A stretch of 5,370 nucleotides of DNA from JBEIUL01 sp044356865. GTDB lineage: Bacteria > Planctomycetota > Phycisphaerae > Phycisphaerales > SM1A02. The position numbers and the translations under genes are program-made. Position 1 is the stretch's first letter. Each line of letters starts with the position of its first letter. This document shows, one piece after another, positions 4,532 to 5,370 of this stretch. The notes under the pieces were generated by a model. It was not told the origin of the DNA, did no database searches, and worked only from the letters and a program-made list of their open reading frames with translations. The DNA lies in NCBI GenBank assembly GCA_044356865.1, contig JBIKVN010000221.1, positions 1 through 5,370 on the forward strand. Reading direction: 5' to 3'.

Positions 4532-5370
4532 TCACGGGCACGAGCCCCAGGCGCTGAGCATGAGGGTCAGGTCGCCGGCGGCGGTGGTGCCGTCCGCGTC
4601 GAGGTCGGCGCCGGGGGTGCCCCAGGCGGCGAGCAGCATGGCGAGGTCGGCCGCACCGACCGCGGAGTCGCCGTCGAGGTCGCCCGGGCACGCGACGCAC
4701 TCGTCGGGGCGGCCGTCGAAGTCGGCGTCCTTGCTCGTGCCCGCGACGAGGTCGAGGAGGTCGGGGACGCCGTTGCGGTTGCAGTCGTCCTGCGGCAGGC
4801 CGAGGGCCTGGCGGAAGAGCTCGACATCCTCGGCGTCGACATCGCCGTCCTGCCCGACATCCGCGACCGCGCAGGGGTCGTCGGGCGTGACGCCGGGGTT
4901 TCCGAAGCAGTCGCGGACCTCCGGAAGGTCGCCGAGGGTGACTTGGTTGTCGCCGTCCATGTCGAACTCGAGGCGGCCGAGCGAGCCGAGGAAGGCGATG
5001 AGCTTCGCGCGTTCGTCCGGCGGCAGCTTCGCGAACGCCGCGGCGCTGGCCGCGCCCTCGCCGAACGGGCCGTGGGCCTCGATCGCCGACGCGACGCGGT
5101 CCGCGAAGATCCCGCCGCTCACCCGTCCGTCGTGCAGCATCGGGTTCCGGGTGCGCAGGTTCCAGAGGGTCGGCGTGCGGAACTCGGCCGCGCTCGCCTG
5201 CTCCTGCGGCAGGCCGTCGGCGAGCAGGCCCATCTCGTGGATGAGGAAGTCGGAGTAGGGCCGGAAGGTCTTGCCGCGGATCGCGCTCTCGAGCGACTTC
5301 GCGCTCGAGGCCGTCCACTCGGGAATGTGGCAGGCCGCGCAGCCGATCGCCCCGAAGATCACCTCGCCGG
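4532..5370 (-). CDS. DHOR-type c-type cytochrome (thiol oxidoreductase-like) with two dockerin-like modules (5' end outside window)
   Basis: 278 residues are visible plus a TGA stop (4532-4534); numbering from the first full codon (5366-5368). Haem c motif C10-A-A-C13-H14 (5327-5341). It is followed by PYSDFLIHEMG 37-47, FRTPTLWNLR 63-72, LHDGR 78-82, LPPDERAKLIAFLGSL 115-130. These are in the order seen at the C-terminal end of the DHOR family (di-haem, related to MauG/cytochrome c peroxidase); the other haem site should lie upstream. M46 or H44 may be an axial ligand (inference). After the enzyme come a dockerin-like pair (137-190: DMDGDNQVTLGD, GQDGDVDAEDV), a degenerate DCNxNGVPD...DEC repeat (195-224) and a second dockerin-like pair (227-278) ending GSCP. 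The product should be exported, since haem c is attached outside the cytoplasm. The GTG at 5362 is not a true start: the frame continues upstream as GEVIFGAIGCAACH. Substrate unknown. Confidence 0.85.
   Translation of the reverse strand, partial: GEVIFGAIGCAACHIPEWTASSAKSLESAIRGKTFRPYSDFLIHEMGLLADGLPQEQASAAEFRTPTLWNLRTRNPMLHDGRVSGGIFADRVASAIEAHGPFGEGAASAAAFAKLPPDERAKLIAFLGSLGRLEFDMDGDNQVTLGDLPEVRDCFGNPGVTPDDPCAVADVGQDGDVDAEDVELFRQALGLPQDDCNRNGVPDLLDLVAGTSKDADFDGRPDECVACPGDLDGDSAVGAADLAMLLAAWGTPGADLDADGTTAAGDLTLMLSAWGSCP
4535..4690 (-). repeat. Dockerin-like C-terminal module (copy in the cytochrome gene)
   Basis: Residues 227-278: DLDGDSAVGAADL then AMLLAAWG, and DLDADGTTAAGDL then TLMLSAWG, bracketed by C227 and C277. 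It aligns nearly without gaps to the tail at 1971-2126, including the stretch 'gagtcgccgtcgaggtcg' against 'tcgtcgccgtcgaggtcg' on the plus strand. Confidence 0.8.
4697..4960 (-). repeat. Extra dockerin-like pair and DCNxNG repeat inside the cytochrome gene
   Basis: 4799-4960 encodes an additional, diverged dockerin-like pair (residues 137-190, with C154 and C166 between the halves). 4697-4786 encodes a degenerate version of the DCNxNGVPDxxD...GTSxDxNxNGxPDEC repeat common in planctomycetal secreted proteins. Here one half reads DADFDGRPDEC, so the second Cys-Asn is replaced. The function of these acidic inserts is presumably Ca2+ binding and spacing (inference). Confidence 0.65.

Noticed and set aside
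3513..5258. Long plus-strand open frame opposite the propeller and cytochrome genes
   Set aside because: It crosses two well-supported minus-strand genes, has no recognisable domain, and is explained by the scarcity of stop codons in GC-rich DNA.
4485..5318. Upstream extension of the propeller frame to 5318
   Set aside because: The extension is Arg/Pro-rich, overlaps the cytochrome gene out of frame, and would bury the clear signal peptide beginning at 4484.
5360..5362. GTG at 5362 as start of the cytochrome gene
   Set aside because: The frame stays open and protein-like to the window edge, and the haem motif only seven residues later means the upstream part of the enzyme is missing.

Overview
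The window is a GC-rich stretch in which all recognisable genes lie on the minus strand and encode large secreted, calcium-binding modular proteins. The C-terminal dockerin-like tails ending in 'W-G-x-C-P', the thrombospondin type 3 (TSP3) arrays, the VCBS/FG-GAP propeller and the 'DCNxNGVPD' type repeat all point to Planctomycetota, most likely class Phycisphaerae. This placement is an inference from protein style; no rRNA or other marker gene is present.

Layout in transcription order (right to left). (1) 5370-4532: the 3' part of a gene for a c-type cytochrome of the di-haem oxidoreductase (DHOR, 'thiol oxidoreductase'/CCP-like) type. One CxxCH is visible, followed by two dockerin-like modules with a DCNxNG-type acidic repeat between them. 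Its 5' end lies outside the window. (2) After a 47-bp pyrimidine-rich gap with no clear Shine-Dalgarno, 4484-1965: a complete 839-residue secreted protein. It has a signal peptide, a seven-motif VCBS/FG-GAP beta-propeller with an extra Cys-flanked calcium loop, an Ig/FN-like domain, a jelly-roll-like domain and a terminal dockerin-like module closely related to the one ending gene 1. (3) A 253-bp intergenic region (1964-1712) holds a strong intrinsic terminator for the propeller gene, an overlapping 12-bp perfect inverted repeat and three smaller inverted repeats leading to the next start. (4) 1711-1: the 5' part (570 codons) of a secreted protein built as leader, domain A, TSP3 array, domain B, second TSP3 array. 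Domains A and B are clear duplicates of a domain I cannot name, and the first TSP3 array is a DNA-level tandem repeat with a 69-bp period.

The cytochrome and propeller genes are probably co-transcribed (same strand, 47-bp gap, no hairpin between them). The duplicated-domain gene is probably a separate unit downstream of the terminator. All three products should be exported and depend on Ca2+. The two gene ends that are visible carry matching dockerin-like tails, which suggests a shared way of being retained or sorted outside the cytoplasm. I see no mobile element, tRNA, rRNA or CRISPR. The most interesting items are the duplicated A/B domain, the haem-enzyme to double-dockerin fusion, and the overlapping inverted repeats in the intergenic region.
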